Positions 1 through 9,545 of a DNA stretch of 64,000 bases are shown in pieces. Both the position numbers and the translations under genes were made by a program. Position 1 is the first letter of the stretch, and each line of letters starts with the position of its first letter. A model generated the notes under the pieces. It had not been told where the DNA came from, ran no database searches, and was given only the letters and a program-made list of their open reading frames with translations. The stretch comes from CAYVTM01 sp964454645 (lineage in GTDB: Bacteria > Bacteroidota > Bacteroidia > Sphingobacteriales > Sphingobacteriaceae). Location of the stretch: assembly GCA_964454645.1 (NCBI GenBank), contig CAYVTM010000005.1:124001-188000 (forward strand), given 5' to 3'.

Positions 1-290
1 CATTTAAGCATAAATTTTCCCAAGCCTTTCCCTTGATATTCCTCCACGATAAATACATCAGCCAGGTACGCAAAGCGGCTAAAGTCGGTAACCACCCGTG
101 CAAAGCCGATTTGTCTTTCGTAGTGATAAAGTGCAACACAATAAGAATTGCCGATCGATTTTTTGATTTTTCTCCGGGACAAGTCTTTTGCCCAATAACT
201 GCCTGCCAAGAAATTATAAATGACATCTAAATCTGTTTTTTTGATATCATTACTAAAAAGATAAACCCGTTTTTTCTTTTCGTATTTCAT
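1..290 (-). CDS. GNAT family N-acetyltransferase (3' end cut by window edge)
   Basis: The first 96 residues of a protein that runs off the window edge. The start is ATG at 290. The visible part has the N-terminal half of a GNAT fold: a strand with FARVVTDFSRFAYLADVFI followed by EEYQGKGLGKFML, which is the acetyl-CoA pyrophosphate-binding motif A (Q/R-x-x-G-x-G/A). Such enzymes transfer an acetyl group from acetyl-CoA to an amine; the substrate cannot be told. It lies 19 bp upstream of the EamA permease gene on the same strand, so the permease is probably read after it only if transcription runs from higher coordinates; the order is permease first, then this gene. Family assignment is firm, function open. 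Confidence 0.8.
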   Translation of the reverse strand, partial: MKYEKKKRVYLFSNDIKKTDLDVIYNFLAGSYWAKDLSRRKIKKSIGNSYCVALYHYERQIGFARVVTDFSRFAYLADVFIVEEYQGKGLGKFMLK

Positions 291-309
291 CAGAGGTATA
301 GAATAAATA

Positions 310-1200
310 TTATTTCGGTACGCGTGATTTTCGGTTTGCCAGATACACCCCCGTTAGTATTGCTGCAATCCCGATAATATGTACAATCCCCAGGTTCTCC
401 CCATCCATCAGACCCCAGGACAGAGCTACGATAGGAATCAGATAGGTTACCGATGAGGCATATACCGGAGTAGTCAGTTTCACTAACATATTAAATAAGA
501 TAAGCGAGATGGCTGTTCCAAAAAGCGATAAGATAATTATCGATATAAACGCGTCCTGGTTTCCGGGAATAAATGCTATTTCCATAAAATCGGTTTGTGC
601 AAAAAGATACCATCCGAAAAGAGGCCCGATAAAAATTAATACCATAGAGGATATCGCCATCGAAGGAATATCCTGTAAATAATATTTAATCAGGTTCACA
701 CTCCATGCATAACAAATGGTTGCTACCAGTATGTATAAACCATACGTAAAGTTAGGATCTATGGATCCGTTTCCTCTCAGTAAAATTAATACCACCGCAC
801 CGACAAGCCCGAGTATAATACCCAAAACTTTTTGTGTCGAGAAATGCTGCTTAAAGAATACAAAGGAGATAACTAAAGTAAAAATGGGTGTTAAGGAATT
901 GAGCACTCCCGCCGTCGAGCTGTTCAATTTGGTTTGTGCAAATGCGAAAAGAATTGCCGGTAATCCGTTTCCCAAAAGCCCTACCAAACTTACCATACCT
1001 AATTTCCTAACAGGCACTTTCCGGAAATTGATAAAACTGAGTGGTAATAAAAAAAGGAAAGAAAAAAACATGCGCATAGTAGCAACTTGCGCGGCTGAGA
1101 AGGCCTTGAGGCCATTTTTCATCAATATAAATGAGCTACCCCAAATTACAGCTAAAATCAGGATAAGTATGATAGGCAAAAACTGCCTGTACTTTGACAT
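310..1200 (-). CDS. EamA/DMT-family inner-membrane transporter
   Basis: A 296-residue protein with about ten hydrophobic helices arranged as two EamA repeats (roughly residues 9-140 and 153-288). The first repeat begins with ILAVIWGSSFILMKNGL and contains LNSLTPIFTLVISFVFF, the typical helix 3/4 signature of the drug/metabolite transporter superfamily. Family members export amino acids, nucleotides or other small metabolites; no substrate can be read from the sequence. The ATG start at 1200 is 79 bp from the divergently read recG, and the stop is 19 bp before the GNAT gene, so these two may share a transcript. Nothing is truncated. Confidence 0.88.
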   Translation of the reverse strand: MSKYRQFLPIILILILAVIWGSSFILMKNGLKAFSAAQVATMRMFFSFLFLLPLSFINFRKVPVRKLGMVSLVGLLGNGLPAILFAFAQTKLNSSTAGVLNSLTPIFTLVISFVFFKQHFSTQKVLGIILGLVGAVVLILLRGNGSIDPNFTYGLYILVATICYAWSVNLIKYYLQDIPSMAISSMVLIFIGPLFGWYLFAQTDFMEIAFIPGNQDAFISIIILSLFGTAISLILFNMLVKLTTPVYASSVTYLIPIVALSWGLMDGENLGIVHIIGIAAILTGVYLANRKSRVPK

Positions 1201-1279
1201 TTTTCAGAACGGTTTAACAAATGCAATATTACGTAAATAATTTGCATACTTCCTTTGATATTTTTCTATTTTTATAACG

Positions 1280-3382
1280 ATGAATGATTTTTTTGATACG
1301 GCAATTGAATATTTAAAGGGGGTAGGACCGGCAAAGGCCGAGGTGTTGAAAAAAGAGCTGGGAATATACAGCTTCGACGACCTTATTAAACATTATCCGT
1401 TCCGGTACATCGACCGAACCAAATACTATAAAATTAACGAGATCAACACAGATCTGCCTTATATTCAGGTTACAGGCAAGCTTATCGAAAAATCGATCAT
1501 CGGCGAACGAACGGGGAAACGATTGGTGGCAACGATTCAGGATTCTACAGGTTTTCTGGAACTGGTATGGTTTCAGGGACTGAAATGGGTGGATAAAAAT
1601 TTAACGGTAGGTTCCGAATATGTAGTTTTCGGGAAGCCCAACTATTATGGTTCCAGGGTAAACATCGTTCATCCTGAAATGGAATTGTTCTCGGAACATC
1701 GTAAAGAAACAGCAAGCAGTTTACAACCCGTTTACAACTCGACAGAGAAACTGAAAAATTTTTTCCTCGACAGCAAAGGAATACTGAAATTACAACGACA
1801 ATTATTGAGCATTGCGCAATCCGAAATTCAGGAAAACCTACCCGGATACCTGCTCGATAAATATAAAATGTTATCAAAGAGAGAGGCGCTCAACCAGATT
1901 CATTTTCCTACAGATGCCCGCAGCTTACAGCGCGCCGGGGCAAGACTAAAGTTTGAAGAGTTTTTCCTGCTTCAATATAAACTTTTACGGAATCAGAAAC
2001 ATAGAAAGCTAAAATCAAAAGGGTTTGTTTTTAGTAAGGTCGGGACATTGTTCAATCATTTTTATTCCGAAAAATTACCTTTCGATTTAACGGATGCGCA
2101 GAAACGTGTATTAAAAGAAATACGCAGCGACTGTAATACAGGTTTTCAAATGAATCGTTTGTTGCAGGGAGATGTAGGAAGCGGGAAAACAGTAGTTGCA
2201 TTGATGAGTATGCTGCTGGCTATAGATAACGGAGCGCAGGCATGCCTGATGGCCCCTACCGAAATACTTGCCCGGCAACATTTTCAAACCATCAATACTC
2301 TGTTGGAGGATATGCCGGTTCATGTACGCTTGTTAACAGGTTCCTCGAAATCGAAAGCCCGGAAAATGCTTTTAGAAGAATTAGCCGAAGGTAAGGTCGG
2401 CATTCTTATAGGTACCCATGCTTTAATCGAACAGGATGTACAGTTCAGTAATCTGGGAATGGTTATTATTGATGAGCAGCATCGTTTCGGGGTGGAGCAA
2501 CGTGCAAAACTCTGGAAGAAAAACACGAGTGTGCCGCATGTACTGGTAATGACGGCAACCCCTATTCCCAGAACGCTCGCAATGACTTTATACGGGGATC
2601 TGGATGTATCGGTGATTGATGAATTGCCGGCAGGACGAAAACCTGTACAAACCATCCATTGGTATGAAAGTCAACGCTTGCGTTTGTTCGGTTTTATGAA
2701 AGAGGAAATCAAAAAGGGCCGGCAGATCTATATCGTTTATCCATTGATAAAAGAATCCGAAAAGTTAGACCTGAAAGATTTGGAAGAAGGTTATCAAAGC
2801 ATTATTAAAACATTTCCTCGTCCCGGATACCAAGTGAGTATTGTTCACGGAAAGATGAAAGCTTCCGACAAAGATTTCGAGATGCAACAATTTTTAAAGG
2901 GCAATACACATATCATGGTTGCTACAACAGTTATTGAAGTCGGTGTGAACATCCCGAATGCTTCGGTAATGATTATAGAAAATGCGGAACGTTTCGGCCT
3001 ATCCCAGTTACACCAGCTGAGAGGCCGCGTAGGTAGAGGCTCGGAGCAATCCTATTGTATTTTAATGAGCGGGAATAAGATAAGTACGGATGGCAAAGCA
3101 CGATTAGAAACAATGGTACGTACAAACAATGGTTTTGAAATTGCTGAAACCGATTTGCAACTGAGGGGTCCGGGAGATTTGCAGGGCACACAACAAAGCG
3201 GGGTGCTGGATCTGCATATTGCCGACCTGGCAAAAGATCAGCGTATTTTACAGGAAGCAAGAATATGTGTGCAGGAACTTATTGATAAAGACATGAATTT
3301 AGAGCAAGCCGAACATCAGCCTCTTCGGATATTTTTAAGCAAATCCTTTAAAAAAGGCCGGCAGTGGGAACAGATTTCATAA
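1280..3382 (+). CDS. recG: ATP-dependent DNA helicase RecG
   Basis: 700 residues, the usual RecG length. RecG remodels stalled replication forks and Holliday junctions in the cytoplasm. Seen in order: an N-terminal helix-hairpin-like segment (YLKGVGPAKAEVLKKEL), the wedge/OB domain (about 60-150), the helicase core with Walker A GDVGSGKT near residue 297 and the RecG-type DEQH box near 398 (IIDEQHRFGVEQR), motif III MTATPIPRTLAMTLYGD, motif VI QLHQLRGRVGRG near 577, and a C-terminal TRG region with RGPGDLQGTQQSG. All core motifs are intact. The next gene starts 40 bp later on the same strand, so read-through into the acyltransferase genes is possible. Confidence 0.97.
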   Translation: MNDFFDTAIEYLKGVGPAKAEVLKKELGIYSFDDLIKHYPFRYIDRTKYYKINEINTDLPYIQVTGKLIEKSIIGERTGKRLVATIQDSTGFLELVWFQGLKWVDKNLTVGSEYVVFGKPNYYGSRVNIVHPEMELFSEHRKETASSLQPVYNSTEKLKNFFLDSKGILKLQRQLLSIAQSEIQENLPGYLLDKYKMLSKREALNQIHFPTDARSLQRAGARLKFEEFFLLQYKLLRNQKHRKLKSKGFVFSKVGTLFNHFYSEKLPFDLTDAQKRVLKEIRSDCNTGFQMNRLLQGDVGSGKTVVALMSMLLAIDNGAQACLMAPTEILARQHFQTINTLLEDMPVHVRLLTGSSKSKARKMLLEELAEGKVGILIGTHALIEQDVQFSNLGMVIIDEQHRFGVEQRAKLWKKNTSVPHVLVMTATPIPRTLAMTLYGDLDVSVIDELPAGRKPVQTIHWYESQRLRLFGFMKEEIKKGRQIYIVYPLIKESEKLDLKDLEEGYQSIIKTFPRPGYQVSIVHGKMKASDKDFEMQQFLKGNTHIMVATTVIEVGVNIPNASVMIIENAERFGLSQLHQLRGRVGRGSEQSYCILMSGNKISTDGKARLETMVRTNNGFEIAETDLQLRGPGDLQGTQQSGVLDLHIADLAKDQRILQEARICVQELIDKDMNLEQAEHQPLRIFLSKSFKKGRQWEQIS

Positions 3383-3422
3383 AATACATTTATCTCTTAT
3401 CTTTATCGCTTTAAAATAATAT

Positions 3423-4844
3423 ATGGTATTTAGCAGTAGCCTATTTCTATTCTATTTTTTCCCGATCTTTTTTCTGACCTATTTTTTAATCGATAAGAAA
3501 TATAAAAATTACACCATTCTTGTTTTCAGCTTTCTGTTTTATCAATGGGGTGCTCCAAGTTTTGTATATACGGTATTAGCAGTAACCTTTGTCGATTTTT
3601 TCATTGTAAAGAGAATGTACGAGAGTGAAGGGAAAAGCAGAAAGCAATGGCTGGTCGTATCCTTATTATTAAACCTTGGATTATTATGTTACTTTAAATA
3701 TTCCAATTTTTTCATCGATAATGTAAACACAGTGCTGTTATCTGTAGGTATCGAACAGATTGCATGGACACGGGTAGTATTGCCCATAGGGATTTCTTTT
3801 TTCGCATTCGAAACATTAACCTATGCGATCGATGTGTATCGAAGAGTTCATGCCCCTTTAAAAAATGTTTTAGATTATTATACCTATATCTTATTATTCC
3901 CTAAACTTATTGCCGGCCCCATTGTACGCTTTCACGAGATTGCCGACCAATTGACCGATCGCAGTAAGGAAGACACCCTTGATAATAAATTGCTTGGATT
4001 TTATCGCTTCATCATTGGTTTATCCAAAAAAATATTAATCGCCAATGTGATGGCGAAGGTCGCCGACGAAGCTTTTGCAATGGATGTAAATACGATGAGC
4101 TCGGGTGCGGCATGGATAGGCATTATTGCATATTCCTTACAAATCTATTTCGACTTTTCCGGTTATTCTGATATGGCAATAGGAATGGGTAGAATGATGG
4201 GGTTCCGTTTTATCGAAAATTTCAACAATCCATACATTTCACAAAGTATTACCGAATTTTGGAGAAGGTGGCACATGAGTTTGGGCAGATGGATGCGCGA
4301 CTATTTATACATACCCTTAGGAGGTAATCGCGTATCAACAGGCAGAATGTATTTTAATTTATGGCTGGTCTTTTTAGTATCGGGTTTATGGCATGGCGCC
4401 GAATGGACTTTTATATTCTGGGGTGCTTTTCATGGTGCATTTTTAATTATGGATCGCTTATTCTTACTCGACTTTTATAAGCGTATCGGGAAAATACCGA
4501 GTATGATTATCACGTATCTGATTGTGTTAATAGGCTGGACCTTATTCAGAGCAGATAGCTTTGCACAGGCGAAAGCCTATTGGATACGGATGTTCAGCTT
4601 CTCTAATGAAGGAGAAAAAATTGTACTAAATAACGAATTCATTACGATGTTGATTATCGGGCTCTTCTTTGCCTTTTTTGCTTCTATGAAAGGTGTAGAG
4701 CAATGGCAGGAAAAATTTATCAATCAACCAAAGGGCCCTGGATCCACATTGCTGATCGGATTTGTTTGCATGATACTATTGATCATATCGGCTTCGTATA
4801 TTGTAAGTTCCGGATTTAATCCATTTATATATTTTAGATTTTAG
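3423..4844 (+). CDS. MBOAT family membrane-bound O-acyltransferase (AlgI/DltB-like)
   Basis: 473 residues, polytopic. It has the MBOAT hallmarks: FPKLIAGPIVRFHEI, FDFSGYSDMAIGMGRMMGF, WRRWHMSLGRWMRDY near residues 280-292, and the conserved histidine in GLWHGAEW near residue 323. AlgI-type proteins move an acyl group (usually acetyl) across the inner membrane and hand it to a periplasmic SGNH/AlgX-type transferase that decorates an exopolysaccharide or wall polymer. Two AlgX-like genes follow at 8 bp and 34 bp spacing, which fits that mechanism. The polysaccharide acceptor is unknown because no glycan biosynthesis genes are nearby. Confidence 0.93.
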   Translation: MVFSSSLFLFYFFPIFFLTYFLIDKKYKNYTILVFSFLFYQWGAPSFVYTVLAVTFVDFFIVKRMYESEGKSRKQWLVVSLLLNLGLLCYFKYSNFFIDNVNTVLLSVGIEQIAWTRVVLPIGISFFAFETLTYAIDVYRRVHAPLKNVLDYYTYILLFPKLIAGPIVRFHEIADQLTDRSKEDTLDNKLLGFYRFIIGLSKKILIANVMAKVADEAFAMDVNTMSSGAAWIGIIAYSLQIYFDFSGYSDMAIGMGRMMGFRFIENFNNPYISQSITEFWRRWHMSLGRWMRDYLYIPLGGNRVSTGRMYFNLWLVFLVSGLWHGAEWTFIFWGAFHGAFLIMDRLFLLDFYKRIGKIPSMIITYLIVLIGWTLFRADSFAQAKAYWIRMFSFSNEGEKIVLNNEFITMLIIGLFFAFFASMKGVEQWQEKFINQPKGPGSTLLIGFVCMILLIISASYIVSSGFNPFIYFRF

Positions 4845-4852
4845 ATTTTAAA

Positions 4853-6163
4853 ATGGAAGCGATCGTAAAGCGATGTATTATATTCATTTTATTAACTTTG
4901 ACGCTACTTCCATGGATTCAAAGAAGATATACCGTCTTTGTATTTGAACCGTTAAAGGGAGCTATCGTTCAAAAGGACAAACCTTTATTAAACAAAACAG
5001 AATATTTATCGGGAAAATTTCAGGAAAAATTCGAAAGCTATTTTCAATTCAGTACCGGTTTTAAAGAATGGCTTATTCCTCTATACAATCAGATCGGATA
5101 TTCAATATTTAAGCTTTTACGTACCGAAGATGTTGTTCTCGCAAAGGATGGCAGAACGTTGATGGACCCCAATTACATCAAATCTTTATACGGATATACT
5201 TATACCGGAGAAAGCAGGATCGATTATCATATACAGACACTTTCAAAATTAGACAGTGTACTGAAATCAAAAAATAAAAAATTAATTATAATGTTCAGTC
5301 CGGGGAAAGCCTCTTTCTTTCCCGAACTCATTCCCGATTCATACGCTCATTCCGGGTTCCCTACAAATTATTCCGCTTACAAAGCGAAATTTAAAAATAC
5401 GAACATCGCATTTATCGATTTCAAAAAATGGTATATAAGTTTGAAAGGAAAAACCGATGAAGTCTTATACCCTTTATATGGAATACATTGGAGTGATTAT
5501 GGAGCGCACTGGGCTGCAGATTCTCTGGTTCGTTTTATCGAAAATGATTCACAAAAAAAGTTACCCCGGAAAAAATATACCGGAGAAGTGGAAACTGGTG
5601 GAATCACCGGGAAAGATTACGATTTAGGAGAAGTTTTAAATTTACTAAAACCTCTATCTACATATAAAATAAACAAACCCATCGTCGAGTTCCTAAGCTC
5701 CGAAAAGGATTATAAACCGAATGTATTAATTGTTGGTGATAGTTATTGGTGGAATATCTATGACACACAAAGTCCCGACAACCAGTTTAACGAATATGCC
5801 TTTTTGTTTTATTTTAATACCGCCTATCTTAATAAGAGCCAGGTAGCGAAACCGGTATATGAGATCAATCTTTTAGAAGAAATAGATAAAGCTGACTATA
5901 TTATTATTACAACTACCGAAACAAACGACCAGCGGTTCCCTTTTGCTTTTCCGGAAAAAGTATTGGCACTATATGGTGATACATATTACGAATCGGTTGC
6001 TGAAAAGGAAAAACAACTGCAAGCTATCTTAGATGAAGCACGTTTCAATAAAGGATGGCATGATCAGATAATCATAAAAGCTAAACAGAATAATATCTCT
6101 GTCGAAGAGCAGTGTTATAGAGATGCCCTATGGGTATATAATGAACGCAATAAGAATAAATAA
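4853..6163 (+). CDS. AlgX/AlgJ-like SGNH-fold protein, probable periplasmic O-acyltransferase (first copy)
   Basis: 436 residues with one N-terminal hydrophobic segment (about 6-22) that acts as a signal anchor, so the rest is periplasmic. It has the features of AlgX-related proteins: FSPGKASFFPELIPD, a His-Trp block GIHWSDYG near residue 210, and a nucleophile block LIVGDSYWW near 294-301 in which Ser is the likely catalytic residue. In characterised AlgX/AlgJ proteins the His block reads Asp-x-His-Trp; here Gly occupies the Asp position. Starts 8 bp after the MBOAT gene and is clearly cotranscribed. Its likely role is to accept acyl groups from that MBOAT and place them on a glycan. Partner of the next gene, which is a paralogue. 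Confidence 0.82.
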   Translation: MEAIVKRCIIFILLTLTLLPWIQRRYTVFVFEPLKGAIVQKDKPLLNKTEYLSGKFQEKFESYFQFSTGFKEWLIPLYNQIGYSIFKLLRTEDVVLAKDGRTLMDPNYIKSLYGYTYTGESRIDYHIQTLSKLDSVLKSKNKKLIIMFSPGKASFFPELIPDSYAHSGFPTNYSAYKAKFKNTNIAFIDFKKWYISLKGKTDEVLYPLYGIHWSDYGAHWAADSLVRFIENDSQKKLPRKKYTGEVETGGITGKDYDLGEVLNLLKPLSTYKINKPIVEFLSSEKDYKPNVLIVGDSYWWNIYDTQSPDNQFNEYAFLFYFNTAYLNKSQVAKPVYEINLLEEIDKADYIIITTTETNDQRFPFAFPEKVLALYGDTYYESVAEKEKQLQAILDEARFNKGWHDQIIIKAKQNNISVEEQCYRDALWVYNERNKNK

Positions 6164-6197
6164 CAGGTAAATTTATTAAGACGAACGCGTTGTAGTA

Positions 6198-7523
6198 TTG
6201 AATGAAAGTATGAATAAAGTAAATGAATTTATTAAACAATCAATACTGATAATTCTTATCATACTTATTTCTTTGCCTGTACTGAATGGAGAGATAAAAA
6301 TTATACAGGAAAAAAAATTACATGGTGCTATCAAGCAAGCTCCTAAACCTGAATTAAATTTTAAAGATTATTTCAAAGGGGTCTATCAGGAGGAATATGC
6401 CGAATATTTGAATGACCATCTACAATATCGTTCTTATCTAATTTCTATTTACAACCAAATCTTATACTCGTTTTTTAGAATTGCGAATGCCAAAGGTGTT
6501 ATTATAGGGAAAGAAAATTACATGTATGAGGACGTTTATATTCATGAATACACCGGAAAAACTTTTATTGGAGATTCCGCGGTAAACACAAGGGTTCGAG
6601 CGTTAGAGGAAATTGATTCAGCCTTGCAAAGTAAAGGCAAATATTTAATTGTTGTATTAGCTCCGGGGAAAGCATCGTTTTTTCCTGAGTATATCCCCGA
6701 CAACTATCCGATAGTAAATAAACAAACAAATTACAAATCCTATCATAAGCATTTATCTTCTTCGAAAGTCCCACACATAGATTTTTCCGATCTATTTAGA
6801 AAATATAAAGAAATATCTGAATATCCGCTGTATGGTAAGTACGGAATACACTGGAGTGTATATGGCATGCATAAAGCCGCCGATTCTTTGATACGATTTA
6901 CAGAGCAATTATTAAATAAAAATATACCCGAAAAAAGATGGTTAGGCATAGAGCTGAGCGACACTGCCCGTTTTGAAGATAACGATATTGAAAAAGGGTT
7001 AAATATTTATTCAAAACTGAAAGCTTATCCATTAGCTTATCCTATTGTAGATTTTGAAAGCTCAGAGGAGTCCTACAGACCAAACCTGCTGGCCATATCC
7101 GACAGCTATTGGTGGACAATACACGGCGCTCAAATACCTCATAATCAGTTCGGCGATTACAAATTTTTATTTTATTATAATGCTGCTTACGATGGCTACA
7201 ACGAAATAAGCAATACCGTAAGCAAAGATTTATTGTATGCTTACATAGAAGATGCAGAGGTAATTGTTTTAATGGCAACAGACGCGAACCTCAGTTGGTT
7301 TCCTTACGGATTCATTGAAGACGCAACCGATATACTAATTCATAACTATGTTCCTGAAGCCAAAATACCATCGGAAATTATGGATGAAATAAAAGTTGAG
7401 ATCCGAAACAGTAAAGAATGGATGGAGGATATTAAAAGGAAAGCTGTTCAAAACAAACTAAGTATTGAGGAGCAAATTCATGCAGATGCCCTATGGATGT
7501 ATAATAAGCGAAATGAAAAATAA
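6198..7523 (+). CDS. AlgX/AlgJ-like SGNH-fold protein (second copy)
   Basis: 441 residues, a paralogue of the preceding protein along its whole length: the same signal anchor, APGKASFFPEYIPD, GIHWSVYG near residue 216 and AISDSYWW near 299-306. The nucleophile Ser is kept but the preceding Gly of the GDSx motif is Ser here, so the two copies are not equivalent. Both end with a conserved tail containing IEEQ/VEEQ and DALWMYN or DALWVYN. The listed start is a TTG; an ATG at 6210 four codons downstream is equally likely. Tandem duplication next to one MBOAT suggests either two acceptors or a catalytic and a helper subunit. Confidence 0.8.
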   Translation: MNESMNKVNEFIKQSILIILIILISLPVLNGEIKIIQEKKLHGAIKQAPKPELNFKDYFKGVYQEEYAEYLNDHLQYRSYLISIYNQILYSFFRIANAKGVIIGKENYMYEDVYIHEYTGKTFIGDSAVNTRVRALEEIDSALQSKGKYLIVVLAPGKASFFPEYIPDNYPIVNKQTNYKSYHKHLSSSKVPHIDFSDLFRKYKEISEYPLYGKYGIHWSVYGMHKAADSLIRFTEQLLNKNIPEKRWLGIELSDTARFEDNDIEKGLNIYSKLKAYPLAYPIVDFESSEESYRPNLLAISDSYWWTIHGAQIPHNQFGDYKFLFYYNAAYDGYNEISNTVSKDLLYAYIEDAEVIVLMATDANLSWFPYGFIEDATDILIHNYVPEAKIPSEIMDEIKVEIRNSKEWMEDIKRKAVQNKLSIEEQIHADALWMYNKRNEK

Positions 7524-7526
7524 GGC

Positions 7527-9455
7527 TTACCCGGGAGAATAATTTTGGGGTAAAGTAATACAAAAGGTAATTCCTTTATCCGCTTCCGACAATTCTATCT
7601 TCCCACCTAAAAATCCTATAAACTCTTTAACCAGTTTTAATCCTATTCCGGTCCCCCTTTCATTCATCGTACCCGGGGTACTTTTGAACTCATCCGCATT
7701 ATTCAAAATATTTTTCAGCTCCTTAACATCGCCGTTCCCGCTATCCGTTATACATATTTGTATAAAACCTCCTTTTTTTTCTGTTGACACAGATATGTCT
7801 CCATTGGGAATACTAAACTTGATAGCATTCGAAATAATATTTCTCAGAATTATTTTCAATGCTTCTGGATCAGTATGGAGAACTAAGTCTGCATCAATCA
7901 ATGTTGAAATATTTAAGGGTTTACTTTTTATGGATGTATTAAACAATATGAGTACTTCATCAAAGACCGATTTAAGAGAAAGCTTTACAGGTTTTAAGTT
8001 TATTCCATTCATCTGAATCTTCGCCCAATTCAACAAATTATCAATCATTTCTGATGTGGTATTGGTTTGTTGCTCCAACTCGAATAAGTATGTATTGAAC
8101 TTCTCCTGGCTTAAACTATCTTCTCTCAAAAGGTATATAATGCTTTTTACATTGTTCAGAGGAGTGCGCACATCATGTGCCATCAAGGAAATCAGCTTAT
8201 CCTTAACATTGAGCAAATGCATTAAACCCTGGTTCTTCTCTTCAACCTCATTGTTCAACTGTTCCAGTTCTTTCGCATTTAGCATTAATTGTTCTTTATA
8301 TTTTTTATCCCGTTTACGGTTGAGATATAATAACACGATAATACCCAACAAAAGAAAGGAACAGAGTAGTAAAGCTATATTAACAATTTTTTGAATATCA
8401 CGCTCTTTGATAAGAGATTGATTTTCGTTCTCTTTCTGTATAATCTCAATAAAATCAATATTATTTGTTCTTTCGGCAGAAAGTACTTCTTGTGCATGTT
8501 CAGCTATCGCCTTGTAGTATTTAAGCGTTGAACTGCTATCCCCCAAATGCTCGTAATAGCTGATTAACATTTTTGCCGCATCAATGGCGATAAATGTATT
8601 TCCATAATTTATAATCGAATCGTATGCCGATTTAGCGTACTGAACAGCAAGTTTATAATTATTTAGCTTTATCGCATTTTCGGATAATCCCAGGAAAGAA
8701 GCCGAGTACCCTCCTTTATCACCATCCTGAATAAATAATTCCTGAGCAATCCGGTAATAAATATCCGAAGAATCGATTTTGTGCATCGATGAATAAGCAG
8801 ATGCCAGATTTTGATAACCAATTGCTTTTCCATTCAAATAATTAAGCTCATCACTTAGCTTTATCGCTTTCTCAAACACCATCTTGGCGGTTTCATATTC
8901 TTCGTTTCCCAAATGAATAATCCCTAAATTCAACAATGCCTGAATAGCACCTCTTATATGATTTGTTTTGGTATTCAGCTCATAAGCTAATTGATAATAC
9001 TTCTGAGCTTCTGTTGGATTTGACCGGGATAAATTGATATTTCCAAGAAGCGTATAAATACCGGAAATGAAGGTATCATCTTGAGGACTCTCGAATACTT
9101 GCAAGGCTTTCATGCAATATTCATTAGCCATATTAATATAACCTAAACGAGAGTATGTATCTGCCTTTATCATATACACATTCCCGATCGCCGAATGATA
9201 CCCGATACGTTCCGAAATGCTTAAAGCACTGTCAGCATACATTAAATTTTTCTTCGCATCGTAATCGTAGAACAATACCGATAACTTTAAGAGAATATCG
9301 ACTTTTGCTTTTCGATCTTCCGTATGCACTAATAGTTCTAAATAGCTCTTTTCACGCTCCGACTTTGTTTCCGCATTACTGAATGCAGGAAATGCACATA
9401 AAAAAAGTAGTATTAACTTAATAAAGTATTGTACAAATGGGTTGCGTTGTTTCAT
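7527..9455 (-). CDS. TPR-containing hybrid-free sensor histidine kinase
   Basis: 642 residues: a signal peptide (ends near FSNA, about residue 28), a periplasmic array of TPR repeats (about 40-330), one transmembrane helix (about 355-378, LLLCSFLLLGIIVLLYLNR), a coiled-coil linker, a HisKA domain with H-box LMAHDVRTPLNN (His about 427), and a HATPase domain with N box ILRNIISNAIKFS, DSGNG and GTGIGLKLVKEF. It is membrane-bound and autophosphorylates. TPR sensor kinases are frequent in Bacteroidota, where the repeats are thought to sense through protein contacts. There is no response regulator next to it, so it is an orphan. It converges on the AlgX-like genes with only 3 bp between the stops. 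Confidence 0.92.
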   Translation of the reverse strand: MKQRNPFVQYFIKLILLFLCAFPAFSNAETKSEREKSYLELLVHTEDRKAKVDILLKLSVLFYDYDAKKNLMYADSALSISERIGYHSAIGNVYMIKADTYSRLGYINMANEYCMKALQVFESPQDDTFISGIYTLLGNINLSRSNPTEAQKYYQLAYELNTKTNHIRGAIQALLNLGIIHLGNEEYETAKMVFEKAIKLSDELNYLNGKAIGYQNLASAYSSMHKIDSSDIYYRIAQELFIQDGDKGGYSASFLGLSENAIKLNNYKLAVQYAKSAYDSIINYGNTFIAIDAAKMLISYYEHLGDSSSTLKYYKAIAEHAQEVLSAERTNNIDFIEIIQKENENQSLIKERDIQKIVNIALLLCSFLLLGIIVLLYLNRKRDKKYKEQLMLNAKELEQLNNEVEEKNQGLMHLLNVKDKLISLMAHDVRTPLNNVKSIIYLLREDSLSQEKFNTYLFELEQQTNTTSEMIDNLLNWAKIQMNGINLKPVKLSLKSVFDEVLILFNTSIKSKPLNISTLIDADLVLHTDPEALKIILRNIISNAIKFSIPNGDISVSTEKKGGFIQICITDSGNGDVKELKNILNNADEFKSTPGTMNERGTGIGLKLVKEFIGFLGGKIELSEADKGITFCITLPQNYSPG

Positions 9456-9499
9456 AATTTAAATCAACTATCGGATTTTGTATCCCTCCAATATTTTTC

Positions 9500-9545
9500 A
9501 AAATCAATACGATTCAGGCAAGCTCTCCCCAATCGTATTGATTTT
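9500..9545. repeat. Perfect 15-bp inverted repeat at a gene end
   Basis: The arms at 9500-9514 and 9531-9545 are exact reverse complements and enclose a 16-base loop. The right arm overlaps the stop codon of the membrane-protein gene at 9544. As RNA on the minus strand it would form a 15-bp stem directly after that stop, without a clear U-run after it. It is probably a terminator or mRNA-stabilising hairpin, or less likely a protein-binding site upstream of the kinase gene. Confidence 0.6.

Noticed and set aside
33..230. 65-codon plus-strand frame
   Set aside because: Antisense to the partial GNAT gene, whose protein motifs are convincing.
716..1240. 174-codon open frame on the plus strand
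   Set aside because: It is an antisense shadow of the EamA permease gene, with no family likeness.
7684..8394. Two plus-strand frames of about 110 codons inside the kinase gene
   Set aside because: Antisense shadows rich in Ser/Leu/Phe; the kinase frame has all domain motifs.
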